A DNA stretch of 38,058 bases, from NCBI GenBank assembly GCA_019635715.1, contig JAHBYY010000045.1:1-38058 (forward strand), in the 5' to 3' direction. A program made the translations under genes and the position numbers. Each line of letters opens with the position of its first letter. The stretch's first letter is position 1. The notes under the pieces were generated by a model. The model was given only the letters and a program-made list of their open reading frames with translations, was not told where the DNA came from and made no database searches. This document shows, piece after piece, positions 1-8,268 of this stretch. Source of the stretch: Rhizobiaceae bacterium (GTDB lineage Bacteria > Pseudomonadota > Alphaproteobacteria > Rhizobiales > Rhizobiaceae).

Positions 1-42
1 ATTCTTGTGACAGAAAGCGGCGGTTACAAGCTGGTCCCCTGA
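1..42 (+). CDS. 3' end of an upstream gene (truncated by window start)
   Basis: Frame 1 is open from the first base and reads ILVTESGGYKLVP before a TGA at 40-42. The short tail GGYKLVP resembles the final beta-hairpin of OmpR-type winged-helix response regulators, but 13 residues are too few to assign a family, so this is a guess. The following 170 bases up to the next gene hold no further open frame or obvious structure that I can support. Confidence 0.35.
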   Translation: MLVTESGGYKLVP

Positions 43-212
43 CCGGCAGACCGGACGATTCGAGGCGGTGGGGGCCGCCGGGGAGACCGGAGCGGAGACG
101 GGACGCATGGGAGAGGCGTTGCGAGATCCATCCGGGTGATCCCGACAGACTGAAATTGCACGTGAAGCGCCCGGTCGCGACGGGGCGCGGCATGTGTCGG
201 GGACCGGTGTGA

Positions 213-668
213 ATGGCGCTGGACGATGACGTGCGCATCCTGTCCGGTGTGAAGCTGTTCGGCGGCTTCACCGCGGAACAGTTGCGCCTGATCGCCTTCG
301 GGGCCGAACGCATCGCTCTGGCCGGCGGCCGCCGGCTCTTCCGGCAGGCGGACGAGGCGGACTCCGCCTATGTCGTGGTCTCGGGCGAGGTGCGAATCTT
401 CAACGAGTCGCGCGGCCTGGAAACCGAGCTGACCGTCGTCGGTCCCGGAACCCTGCTCGGCGAACTGGCGCTGATCGCCGACACGCGGCGCCTGACCAGC
501 GCGGTCACGCAGACCGAGGCGGAGCTGATCCGGCTCGACAGGCGCAATTTCCGCCGCATCCTCGAGGAATATCCCGATACGGCGATCGCGCTCTATAGGC
601 GGATCAGCGAGGATTTCCAGGCGCTGGTGCGCCGCATCGAGGATCTGGCGCCGCGCTTCTCCGACTGA
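213..668 (+). CDS. stand-alone cyclic-nucleotide-binding domain protein
   Basis: A 151-residue protein made almost entirely of one Crp-type cNMP-binding fold (about residues 8-125). The phosphate-binding cassette is visible as GELALIADTRRLTSA, keeping the Gly-Glu-Leu-Ala-Leu core and an Arg where Crp has its phosphate-contacting Arg. The C-terminus is a short helix (RRISEDFQALVRRIEDL) and there is no helix-turn-helix, so it is not a DNA-binding Crp/Fnr regulator. By family knowledge such single-domain proteins are cytoplasmic ligand sensors that act through partners; ligand and partner are unknown here. It ends 16 bases from the convergent xthA stop. The ATG at 213 is the first in frame before the fold begins. 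Confidence 0.85.
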   Translation: MALDDDVRILSGVKLFGGFTAEQLRLIAFGAERIALAGGRRLFRQADEADSAYVVVSGEVRIFNESRGLETELTVVGPGTLLGELALIADTRRLTSAVTQTEAELIRLDRRNFRRILEEYPDTAIALYRRISEDFQALVRRIEDLAPRFSD

Positions 669-684
669 GGCGCGCCGGCCGCGG

Positions 685-1491
685 TCAATCGAGGTCGAAG
701 CGGGCGATGACCGGCACGTGGTCGGACGGACGGTCCCAGCCGCGGGCATCCCTCAGGATATCGTAGCCGGCAAAACATGGCACGAGGTTGGGCGAGGCCC
801 AGACGTGATCGAGGCGCCGGCCGCGATCCGATGCAGCCCAGTCCTGGGCGCGGTAGCTCCACCAGGTGTAGAGCTTGCGGTCGTGCGGCACGTCGTGGCG
901 CATCAGGTCGACCCATCCCGCCGCGACGCGCATCGCCTCGAAACGCTCGGTCTCGACCGGCGTATGGCTGACCACCTTCAGCAGTTGCTTGTGCGACCAG
1001 ACGTCGTGTTCGAGCGGCGCGATGTTCAGGTCGCCGACCAGGATCGACCCCGACACCTCGTCGTGCTCGGCCCGGATGGCGTTCATCTCGGCGACGAAAT
1101 CGAGCTTGTGGCGGAACTTCGCGTTGATCTCGGGATCAGGCTCGTCGCCGCCGGCCGGAACGTAGAAATTGTGCAGCAGCAACAGCTTGCCGCCGGCCGA
1201 AAAGCGCACGGAAATGTGGCGGCAGTCCTCTATGCCGCAGAAGCGGCGGCGGTCGACGACTTCGAGCGGACGGCGCGACAGCGTCGCGACGCCGTGATAG
1301 CCCTTCTGTCCACTGACGGCGATATGTTCGTACCCGAGGTTGCGGATGGCGGCCAGCGGGAACAGGTCGTCCGGGCACTTGATCTCCTGCAGGCACAGTA
1401 TATCGGGCGCCACTTCGACGAGCAGGCGCTCGACCAGCGGCAGGCGCAGGCGAACGGAGTTGATGTTCCAGGTAGCAATGGTGAGGGGCAT
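685..1491 (-). CDS. xthA: exodeoxyribonuclease III (AP endonuclease)
   Basis: A 268-residue member of the exonuclease III / endonuclease-exonuclease-phosphatase family. It cleaves DNA at abasic sites and removes 3' blocking groups in base excision repair in the cytoplasm. Visible motifs are WNINSVR near the N-terminus, LQEIKC with metal-binding Glu36, the GDLNIAP block, RRLDHVW and the C-terminal SDHVPV with the catalytic His. Length is normal for the family. It lies 79 bases downstream of lolA on the same strand, so ftsK-lolA-xthA may be cotranscribed, and it converges with the cNMP-binding gene. Confidence 0.95.
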   Translation of the reverse strand: MPLTIATWNINSVRLRLPLVERLLVEVAPDILCLQEIKCPDDLFPLAAIRNLGYEHIAVSGQKGYHGVATLSRRPLEVVDRRRFCGIEDCRHISVRFSAGGKLLLLHNFYVPAGGDEPDPEINAKFRHKLDFVAEMNAIRAEHDEVSGSILVGDLNIAPLEHDVWSHKQLLKVVSHTPVETERFEAMRVAAGWVDLMRHDVPHDRKLYTWWSYRAQDWAASDRGRRLDHVWASPNLVPCFAGYDILRDARGWDRPSDHVPVIARFDLD

Positions 1492-1570
1492 CGGGCGAGG
1501 TCCGGAAAGGCCCGGTTAGTCGCACCCCGGCCGGCCGTTTGCAACCCCGGCGGGCGGCGGTCCCGGACGC

Positions 1571-2257
1571 CTACCGGTCGATGCCCTTCTTGGTCCGCAG
1601 TTCCATGTGCTTGCGGTAGTCGATGGCGAAGAGATTGTTGTCGATCGACACGCCCTGCCTGACGTTGAAGATCATCACCGTGGTGTCCTTGCCCTGCGCG
1701 TCGGTGATCGTCCACTGACGCAGCTCGTAGCTCTTCGGATCGAACATCATGGTGATGCGGGCATTGCCGAACACCGATCTGTCCTGGAGCTGGATGACGG
1801 TCTGGTCGTCCTCTTCCTTGACGCTGCGCACGCGATTGCCGGAGAGGTCGATCCTGTCGGCGAGCAGCAGGGCGAGCGGCGTCTTCGACAAGGGATAGAG
1901 ATCCATCGTCTTCATCTTGGGGTTTTCCAGCAGCACCGAATCGCCGTCGGATATGACCTTGAAACCCGACGAGCCGTCATAGTTGAAGCGGATCTTGCCG
2001 GGCCGTTCGATGAAGAACTTGCCGCCGAGCTGATCGCCCTTCGGGCCGAACTGGACGAACTCGCCGGTCATCGTCTTGACCGAGGAGAAATGATCGGCGA
2101 TCGCCTGCGCCGCCGCGGAGGGCGCGGCACGCGCTTCGGCGAGCAGCGCCACGCCAGGGACGGTCTGGGCCAGGGCCAGGACCCCGGCCGCCGCTGCTGT
2201 TCCGATCAAGCCGCGCCGCGTCATGCGGAGGGCCGGGATGCGGTTTGCGTCGCTCAT
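1571..2257 (-). CDS. lolA: outer-membrane lipoprotein carrier LolA-type protein with a Tat-like signal
   Basis: About 228 residues. LolA proteins shuttle lipoproteins through the periplasm from LolCDE to the outer membrane. The family pattern is clear: a helix with MTGEFVQ, then GGKFFIERPGKIRFNY, LLENPKMKTMDLYPLS and a C-terminal beta-rich half. The N-terminus carries MTRRGLIG followed by an alanine-rich hydrophobic stretch and an ARA-A cleavage site, which resembles a twin-arginine signal more than a plain Sec signal. The frame extends to a GTG at 2266, but the ATG at 2257 is preferred, preceded by GGTGATTGAG. It follows ftsK by about 90 bases, a neighbourhood common in alphaproteobacteria. 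Confidence 0.88.
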   Translation of the reverse strand: MSDANRIPALRMTRRGLIGTAAAAGVLALAQTVPGVALLAEARAAPSAAAQAIADHFSSVKTMTGEFVQFGPKGDQLGGKFFIERPGKIRFNYDGSSGFKVISDGDSVLLENPKMKTMDLYPLSKTPLALLLADRIDLSGNRVRSVKEEDDQTVIQLQDRSVFGNARITMMFDPKSYELRQWTITDAQGKDTTVMIFNVRQGVSIDNNLFAIDYRKHMELRTKKGIDR

Positions 2258-2356
2258 CTCAATCACCGTTCTTCGTCTCGTCGCGTCGGGCTCGATTAGG
2301 AGCCTAAGTGGGCTTTAGTGCGGCGGCGGCAAGAGGCGCCGCCCGGCGCGGAGCCG

Positions 2357-5167
2357 CTACATCTTGTCCCGTTCGGTGGGGACCAGGATCTCGCGCTTTC
2401 CGGCGTGGTTGGCGGGGCCGACGATGCCTTCCTTCTCCATCTTTTCGATGATCGAGGCGGCGCGGTTGTAGCCGATGCCGAGCCGGCGCTGGATGTAGCT
2501 GGTCGAGGCCTTGCCATCGCTCAGCACGACGGCCACCGCCTGGTCGTAGGGATCGTCCGAATCGTCGAAGGAGCCGCCGCCTGAGCCATTGCCGGATCCG
2601 CCCTTGCCGGACGACTCCTCGTCTTCCTCGTCCTCGTCCTGCGTGATCGCATCGAGGTATTCCGGCGCGCCCTGCAGCTTCAGATGGGCGACGACCCTCT
2701 CGACCTCGCTGTCGGCGACGAAGGGGCCGTGGACGCGCTGGATGCGGCCGCCGCCGGCCATGTAGAGCATGTCGCCCATGCCGAGCAACTGTTCGGCGCC
2801 CTGCTCGCCCAGGATGGTGCGGCTGTCGATCTTCGAGGTCACCTGGAAGGACATGCGGGTCGGGAAGTTGGCCTTGATCGTGCCGGTGATCACGTCGACC
2901 GACGGGCGCTGCGTTGCCATGATGACGTGGATGCCGGCGGCGCGCGCCATCTGGCCGAGCCGCTGCACCGCGCCCTCGATGTCCTTGCCGGCGACCATCA
3001 TCAAATCCGCGACCTCGTCGATGATGACGACGATGAAGGGCAGCGGCTGAAGATCGAGCTCCTCGCTCTCGTAGATCGCCTCGCCGGTCTCGCGGTCGAA
3101 GCCGGTCTGGACGGTGCGCTTGATGCTCTCGCCGGCAGCGGCGGCCTGCGCGACGCGGGCGTTGAAGCCTTCCGCGTTGCGGACGCCGAGCTTGGCCATC
3201 TTGCGATAGCGGTCCTCCATCTCGCGCACGGTCCATTTCAGCGCGACCACGGCCTTCTTGGGATCGGTGACGACGGGGGTGAGCAGGTGGGGAATGCCGT
3301 CATAGACGGACAGTTCGACCATCTTCGGATCGACCATGATGAGGCGGCACTGCGCCGGCGTCATCCGGTAGAGCAGCGACAGGATCATCGTATTGATGGC
3401 GACCGACTTGCCCGAACCGGTGGTGCCGGCGACCAGGACGTGCGGCATCTTGGCGATGTCGACGATGACCGCCTCGCCGTTGATGGTCTTGCCGAGCGCC
3501 AGCGCCAGATTGGCCTTGGTCGTCTCGAAATCCCTGCTGGCGAGCAGTTCGCGCAGGTAGACCGTCTCGCGCTTGGCGTTGGGCAGTTCGATGCCGATGG
3601 CGTTGCGCCCGGGCACGACCGCGACGCGGCAGGCGATGGCGCTCATCGAGCGGGCGATGTCGTCGGCCAGGCCGATGACGCGGCTCGACTTGATGCCGGG
3701 GGCGGGCTCGAGTTCGTAGAGGGTCACGACCGGACCGGGGCGGACATTGATGATCTCGCCCTTGACGCCGAAATCGTCGAGAACGCCTTCGAGGATGCGC
3801 GCGTTCTGCTCGAGGGCGTCGCGCGACAGGCCGGGATCCTTCGAGACGTTCTTCGGTTCGGCGAGAAAGCCGAGCGACGGCATCTCGAACACGTCGTGGC
3901 TGCCGGGCGCGGCCGGCACGACGCGCGCGGCGGGTGCGGCCGCCGCCGGCTCGGGACGCGGTGCCGGCGCCTTGACCCGGCCCGACGGCGAGCGGAAGGC
4001 CTGGACATGCGTCGGCGTGCCCTTCGGCGCGGAGCTGCGCTGAGGCGCGGGAGCCTCGACCGACGCGAAGCCGGCGTCGTCCATCTCGGGCGCGTCCGTG
4101 CCGACGATGTCCATGCCAGGAGCGTCCGTCCCGGGTCCGTCCTGCTCGAAGGACGGCGCGAACAGCAGGCCGCCTTCGTCTTCGGAAACCTCCGGCTGCG
4201 GCGCGCCGAACAGTTCCGGCTCCGGAGGAGCGACCGCCGCGGGCGGCACCTGGCGCGTCCGGCCGTCCGCCACCATGGCGGCGAAGAACTCCGGCTCGAC
4301 GCGCGCGCGGCTGACCGGTCTGACCCGGGCCTCCTGCCGCTCGGCGATCTCGACGCGTTCCGCGGCCTGGCGCCAGCCCGGGGCCGCGGCCGGCAGGTCG
4401 AGACCGTCGTCATAGCGCTTGCGTCCGCCGGAGCGGCGGCGGAGGAAGGCCTGGGCGGACAGCCACCAGTGGGCGATCGCCCCGAGAACGGCGCTGCCCT
4501 CGCCCTCATGGTCGTCTTCGTCGAAGGCCAGCTCGTCGCCGGGGCCGGCCTCGTTGGCGTGAGCCTGCCGTTGCAGCGGCTCGCGCGGCGGACGCCGCAG
4601 CACGAGGCCCGCTCCATAGGCGGCGAAGCCGAGCGCCGGGATCGTGAAGGCGCCGGCCAGGATCATCGCCAGAAGGCCGGTCGGGTATCCTCCGTTGAAC
4701 ACCGCGGGGACCTTCAGCACCATGTCTCCGAAGACACCGCCCAGGCCTGTCGGCAGGGGCCAGGTATCGGGCGGGGTGACGCAGCCGGCGATGGCGGCGA
4801 ACAGGATGGAGGCAGCGAACCAGAATACCGCGCGGCGCGGCTTGCGGTCGATGTAGTGTCCCGACAGGAAGAAGATCGCCCAGATCGCCGCCGGTGCCAG
4901 CGCCGCGACCGCCGACAGGCCGTAGAACTGGATCGCAAGGTCCGAGAAGGCTGCGCCGGGAAAGCCCATCGCATTGGTCACCGGATTGTCGGTGGCGTGG
5001 CTGAAGCTCGGATCGGCAACGTTCCACGTCGCCAGCGACGCGAGCGCGAAGCCGATCCCTGCGAAGATCGCAAGGCCGGCCAGGCGGCCGACCTGCTTGC
5101 GCAGGAAGAGACCAAGACCCTGCCAGGCCGGCGACGGCTCGAGATGCGAGGCGGCCCCAGAACGCAT
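2357..5167 (-). CDS. ftsK: DNA translocase FtsK
   Basis: A 936-residue septal DNA pump that couples chromosome dimer resolution and segregation to division. The N-terminal ~200 residues hold the four-helix membrane domain. A Pro/Ala/Glu-rich low-complexity linker follows (about 260-430). The motor has Walker A GTTGSGKS at 581-588 and Walker B IIDEVADL around Asp717-Glu718. The last ~70 residues form the gamma winged helix ([15 protein letters not shown]) that reads KOPS. An acidic Glu/Asp run followed by a Gly/Ser tract separates motor and gamma. An in-frame GTG at 5197 would add ten residues but has no ribosome site; the ATG at 5167 is preceded by CGGGGA at nine bases. Confidence 0.96.
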   Translation of the reverse strand: MRSGAASHLEPSPAWQGLGLFLRKQVGRLAGLAIFAGIGFALASLATWNVADPSFSHATDNPVTNAMGFPGAAFSDLAIQFYGLSAVAALAPAAIWAIFFLSGHYIDRKPRRAVFWFAASILFAAIAGCVTPPDTWPLPTGLGGVFGDMVLKVPAVFNGGYPTGLLAMILAGAFTIPALGFAAYGAGLVLRRPPREPLQRQAHANEAGPGDELAFDEDDHEGEGSAVLGAIAHWWLSAQAFLRRRSGGRKRYDDGLDLPAAAPGWRQAAERVEIAERQEARVRPVSRARVEPEFFAAMVADGRTRQVPPAAVAPPEPELFGAPQPEVSEDEGGLLFAPSFEQDGPGTDAPGMDIVGTDAPEMDDAGFASVEAPAPQRSSAPKGTPTHVQAFRSPSGRVKAPAPRPEPAAAAPAARVVPAAPGSHDVFEMPSLGFLAEPKNVSKDPGLSRDALEQNARILEGVLDDFGVKGEIINVRPGPVVTLYELEPAPGIKSSRVIGLADDIARSMSAIACRVAVVPGRNAIGIELPNAKRETVYLRELLASRDFETTKANLALALGKTINGEAVIVDIAKMPHVLVAGTTGSGKSVAINTMILSLLYRMTPAQCRLIMVDPKMVELSVYDGIPHLLTPVVTDPKKAVVALKWTVREMEDRYRKMAKLGVRNAEGFNARVAQAAAAGESIKRTVQTGFDRETGEAIYESEELDLQPLPFIVVIIDEVADLMMVAGKDIEGAVQRLGQMARAAGIHVIMATQRPSVDVITGTIKANFPTRMSFQVTSKIDSRTILGEQGAEQLLGMGDMLYMAGGGRIQRVHGPFVADSEVERVVAHLKLQGAPEYLDAITQDEDEEDEESSGKGGSGNGSGGGSFDDSDDPYDQAVAVVLSDGKASTSYIQRRLGIGYNRAASIIEKMEKEGIVGPANHAGKREILVPTERDKM

Positions 5168-5337
5168 GCGTGAAATCCCCGGTACGTTTCGTCCCACGCC
5201 GCCGATGGGGGCGGCATGATGCGGCTCAGACTAGGGGTGGAGGGTTAAAGGCCCATTAACCTTAAGGGGCCTGGCCGCCGTGCGCGCAATGCGTCCGGAA
5301 GGTCTTGCCAGGCCGTCGGACACATGGCCTCGTCCGG

Positions 5338-5454
5338 TCAGCGCGCCTCGGGGACGCGCCGGTTCCAGGTCATGTCGACATAGACGAGGGCGGCGGCGAA
5401 GTAGAGGAACGCGGCAACGACGCCGGCGACGGCGATCAGGGAATCCGTAGGCAT
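5338..5454 (-). CDS. 38-residue single-span membrane protein, unrecognised
   Basis: A short open frame on the minus strand: ATG at 5454, TGA at 5338-5340, with GGAG nine bases upstream of the start. The peptide begins MPTDSLIAVAGVVAAF and has one hydrophobic segment (about residues 6-26) followed by VDMTWNRRVPEAR, so a positively charged tail probably stays in the cytoplasm. The size resembles oxidase or transporter accessory peptides (CydX, KdpF, CcoQ types), but I see no sequence match to any of these. A TTGA-N6-TCAA palindrome lies upstream at 5511-5524, placed as an activating FNR/FixK site would be, which suggests low-oxygen control. It lies between ftsK and the diguanylate cyclase on the same strand. 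Confidence 0.7.
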   Translation of the reverse strand: MPTDSLIAVAGVVAAFLYFAAALVYVDMTWNRRVPEAR

Positions 5455-5510
5455 GGGAAGCTGCTCCGTTGGAATGGGAGCAATGATCGTCGGCGCCGCC
5501 CGGACCCGCC

Positions 5511-5524
5511 TTGATTCAAGTCAA
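5511..5524 (-). promoter_or_regulatory. FNR/FixK-type operator upstream of the 38-residue gene
   Basis: TTGATTCAAGTCAA matches the TTGA-N6-TCAA half-site pattern used by FNR, FnrL and FixK regulators. If it were centred at -41.5, transcription on the minus strand would start near 5476, giving a 22-base leader to the ATG at 5454. A GATCAT element (4 of 6 matches to TATAAT) falls at 5488-5483, where the -10 would be. The sequence match is seen; oxygen control is inferred. Confidence 0.6.
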
Positions 5525-5599
5525 GACCTTGGCGCAGCCGTTCCTCGGACGGGAAAGGACTGCCCGCCGGCCAGACGGCGTCGCCGCCCGGCAACGGCC

Positions 5600-7372
5600 T
5601 CAGGCGACCCGTGTGGATCCCTTGACGTCGTGGTGGAGGACCGCATCGAAGATCACGAGCCGGTTGCGCCCGGCGCGCTTGGCCGCGTAGAGGGCTAGGT
5701 CGGTGTTGTGGACCGCCAGTGTCAGCCCGTCCTGCGGATGGAAGACATGGCCGCCGATGCTGGCGGTGATGCGCAGGCGCACGCCTGCGGCTGCCTCGAC
5801 GGGCACGGTCCGCAGCGCCTGCAGGATGCGGACGGCGATCTGGTCGAGAACGTCCGGACTGCAGTCTGCGACGAGCACGATGAACTCGTCGCCGCCCCAG
5901 CGGGCGCACAGGTCGCCCGGGCGGACCGTCGCACCGATCCGCGCCGCCACCTCGCGGATCACCGCATCGCCCACCGCGTGGCCGCGATTGTCGTTGATCG
6001 TCTTGAAGCGGTCGACGTCGAGCAGCAGCAGGCCGATCTGACGCCCGTCGCGCAGCGCGGCCGCCTCGGCTGCGGCGACAGCCTCGGTGAACCCGCGCCG
6101 GTTGAGGATTCCGGTCATCGGGTCGTGCTCGGAAAGCCGCCGGAGCTCCTCGGTGCGATCCTGCACGGCCTGTTCCAGCAGGCTTGTATTGTCGTGGACG
6201 GCCGACGCCATGCGCGACAGCGCCAGGCCGAGGCGTCCGATCTCGTCGTTGCGGCGATCGACCGGTCCGGCAGAAAAGTCTCCCGCCTCGACGCGCGCGA
6301 CGGTGCGCTCCGCCGCCTCGATGCGATCGAGGATTCCGCGCTTGAACAGCAGCGTGACGAGGATCGCAGCCGACACGACGATGAAGACAAGCAGCCCGGC
6401 GATCGGCAGGAACAGCCGGCGGTCGACGATCGCGTCGACGTCCATGAAGACGATGTTGTACCATCCGAGCTTGCCGAGATAGCCGGCGCCGACGAGCAGG
6501 CGCTTGCCGTCGACATGCAGGAACTGCGCATCGACGTTGCGCGTGCCGTCGGAGACGCCGCGCAGCATGTCCGCCAGCTTGGGCTGGTCCGCATCGTCGA
6601 TGAGCTGGAACACCGTCTTGCTGGTGTCGGCCCCCTTGGTGAGGCTGTGGAAGTCGATCTTGTCCTCGTCGCGGATCGCCTGCACCGCGCCGCGGCGGTC
6701 GACGAACAGGCTCTGGACGCCGGCCTGATCCGTGTTGACGACGTCGCGGATGAAGGTGGTCAGGTCGATGCCGGTGCCGAGGATGCCGAGCGTGCGGCCC
6801 GCCTCGCGCATCACGCAGTTCATCCAGACCTTGGTCACGCCGAGCGCGTCGTCATTGTCGACGTTGAGGTGGCAACCGGCTCCGAGCTGGGCCGTCTTGT
6901 AGTACCAGCCGTCGCGAGGATTGTCTTTGCGGAGCGTGTAGCGCAGTTGGTTGCCGGCGTACTGATTGGCGCGGTCGTTGAAATAGTAGTCGCCGGACGC
7001 ATCGACGACGAGGAAGTAGCTCTTGTCGCGGAACGCCAGGCGGTAGTGTTCGAGTTCGGCCAGGGCGCGCTGCCGCAGGCCCGGGTCCTTCTCGTCGGCC
7101 GCCCAGGCGAGAACCGCCGGTGATCGGGCCAGCGTCTCGGCAAGTCCGATCTCCCGCATCAGCGCTTCGAGGCCGCGGTGGCGGTCGTAAAGGACCTGCT
7201 TGCCGGCGTAGAGCGTGCCGAGCTTCTCGGTGGTGGAGTCGACGATCCACAGGAAGCTGACGGACGCGACGAGGGCTATGCCGGAGAACAGGCCGAGAAT
7301 CAGCATCATCACCCGCAGTCGCAGGCTGCCGTCGAATGCGGTGCGAAGGCGAAGCAGATGCGAGCCCAGCAT
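5600..7372 (-). CDS. membrane diguanylate cyclase with Cache-like sensor, HAMP and GGDEF
   Basis: A 590-residue protein that would make c-di-GMP from two GTP. An N-terminal transmembrane helix (about residues 18-43) precedes a long periplasmic sensor with the Cache-like signature YYFNDRANQYAGNQLRYTL and a second element around FVDRRGAVQAI. A second helix lies at about 317-341, a HAMP linker follows (RVEAGDFSAGPVDRRNDEIG), then a cyclase domain from about 435. The active-site GGDEF is intact at 493-497 and RPGD at 484-487, five residues upstream, is a canonical inhibitory I-site. There is no EAL or HD-GYP domain. The sensed ligand is unknown. It lies 75 bases upstream of the FNR-type box and on the same strand as the small gene. 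Confidence 0.93.
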   Translation of the reverse strand: MLGSHLLRLRTAFDGSLRLRVMMLILGLFSGIALVASVSFLWIVDSTTEKLGTLYAGKQVLYDRHRGLEALMREIGLAETLARSPAVLAWAADEKDPGLRQRALAELEHYRLAFRDKSYFLVVDASGDYYFNDRANQYAGNQLRYTLRKDNPRDGWYYKTAQLGAGCHLNVDNDDALGVTKVWMNCVMREAGRTLGILGTGIDLTTFIRDVVNTDQAGVQSLFVDRRGAVQAIRDEDKIDFHSLTKGADTSKTVFQLIDDADQPKLADMLRGVSDGTRNVDAQFLHVDGKRLLVGAGYLGKLGWYNIVFMDVDAIVDRRLFLPIAGLLVFIVVSAAILVTLLFKRGILDRIEAAERTVARVEAGDFSAGPVDRRNDEIGRLGLALSRMASAVHDNTSLLEQAVQDRTEELRRLSEHDPMTGILNRRGFTEAVAAAEAAALRDGRQIGLLLLDVDRFKTINDNRGHAVGDAVIREVAARIGATVRPGDLCARWGGDEFIVLVADCSPDVLDQIAVRILQALRTVPVEAAAGVRLRITASIGGHVFHPQDGLTLAVHNTDLALYAAKRAGRNRLVIFDAVLHHDVKGSTRVA

Positions 7373-7467
7373 CGGCGGGCGACCCCCATGAACCTGCGCT
7401 GCCAGCCGGAGAGCGCCCCAACCCTATATGCGGGCGACTGGTGTAGGAGAGGTTAATCCCGAACGCC

Positions 7468-7491
7468 GGGACCGCCTGGCGCGACGGTCCC
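7468..7491 (-). terminator. hairpin between the SH3/DUF1236 gene and the cyclase gene
   Basis: GGGACCG and CGGTCCC form a perfect 7-bp stem with a 10-base loop, just downstream of the minus-strand SH3 gene stop at 7505. No clear T run follows, so it may be a weak terminator or a processing hairpin. Confidence 0.4.
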
Positions 7492-7504
7492 GACATGCCG
7501 TCGA

Positions 7505-8167
7505 TCAGCGCACGATATAGACGACGCGGCGCGTGCCGGGCTCGATCAGGACTTCCTGCCCGTTCACGTTCACGTAGCGGTACTCGTAGTCGGGCACTTC
7601 GCGAAGAACCACCGTCTCGGGCAGCGTCGCGCCTTCGACGACCTCGCCGTCGAGATAGACCGGTTCGCCCGGATTGGCGGCGATATAGGTGCGCACGCTC
7701 TCCGGCGGCGGTGTGAAGCTGCCGACGGCGCCGCCGGCCACGGTCCCGGCCGCTCCACCGACCACGGCGCCGATCGGTCCGCCGACGATGGCCCCGGCAA
7801 TCGCTCCGGTGGCGCCGCCGGCGATCGCCCCTTCGTCACCCATGTTCCTGGGGGCCTCGACGACGGCGACCGAGTCCGTCGGGCGGCTGCTCAGCACCAC
7901 GGTGTTTCCGCCGAAGCTGCCTGTCAGATAGTCGGAATAGACCCATCCGTCGCCGCCGGCCTCGGCGACCGAGCACCATTTGCTCTGTGCGATGCAGCCC
8001 TTGAGCGTCGCCTCCTGGCCGGCGCCGATGACCCCGATGACGGGGTATTGCGGCCCCGGTCCGGCCCGCACATTGAGGTTGGTCGTCGCCTGCACCGGCG
8101 ATTGCGCGAGAGCTGCGCCGCCCAGGGTGACGAGCGCCAGGGCGCTGGCAAGAGTGATGATCCGCAT
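7505..8167 (-). CDS. secreted SH3-domain / DUF1236 protein
   Basis: A 220-residue exported protein. A Sec signal peptide (cleavage about ALA-QS, residue 22) is followed by a bacterial SH3 domain (about 27-85, with LNVRAGPGPQYPVIG and WVYSDYL). A glycine/alanine zipper follows (about 112-155, repeats of GAIAG and GGPIGAVVGG), and then a C-terminal DUF1236 module (about 160-220, with YVNVNGQEVLIEPGTRRVV). The SH3 part probably binds cell-wall peptides and the glycine zipper may associate with membrane; both roles are inferred from the families. GGAG lies eight bases upstream of the ATG. The combination is common in Rhizobiales. Confidence 0.88.
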   Translation of the reverse strand: MRIITLASALALVTLGGAALAQSPVQATTNLNVRAGPGPQYPVIGVIGAGQEATLKGCIAQSKWCSVAEAGGDGWVYSDYLTGSFGGNTVVLSSRPTDSVAVVEAPRNMGDEGAIAGGATGAIAGAIVGGPIGAVVGGAAGTVAGGAVGSFTPPPESVRTYIAANPGEPVYLDGEVVEGATLPETVVLREVPDYEYRYVNVNGQEVLIEPGTRRVVYIVR

Positions 8168-8268
8168 CTTCGTGTCTCCTTTTGCCTATCCCTCGGCGAG
8201 GCAACGGGAAGGCCCCGCTTCGGTTCCGGTTCGCCCGGAAGCGCGGCGACGCGATTTGCTGCGACAGC

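Noticed and set aside
2684-5173. 829-codon open frame on the plus strand
   Set aside because: It lies entirely antisense to ftsK; its Asp/His/Arg-rich, motif-free translation is the usual shadow of a GC-rich gene.
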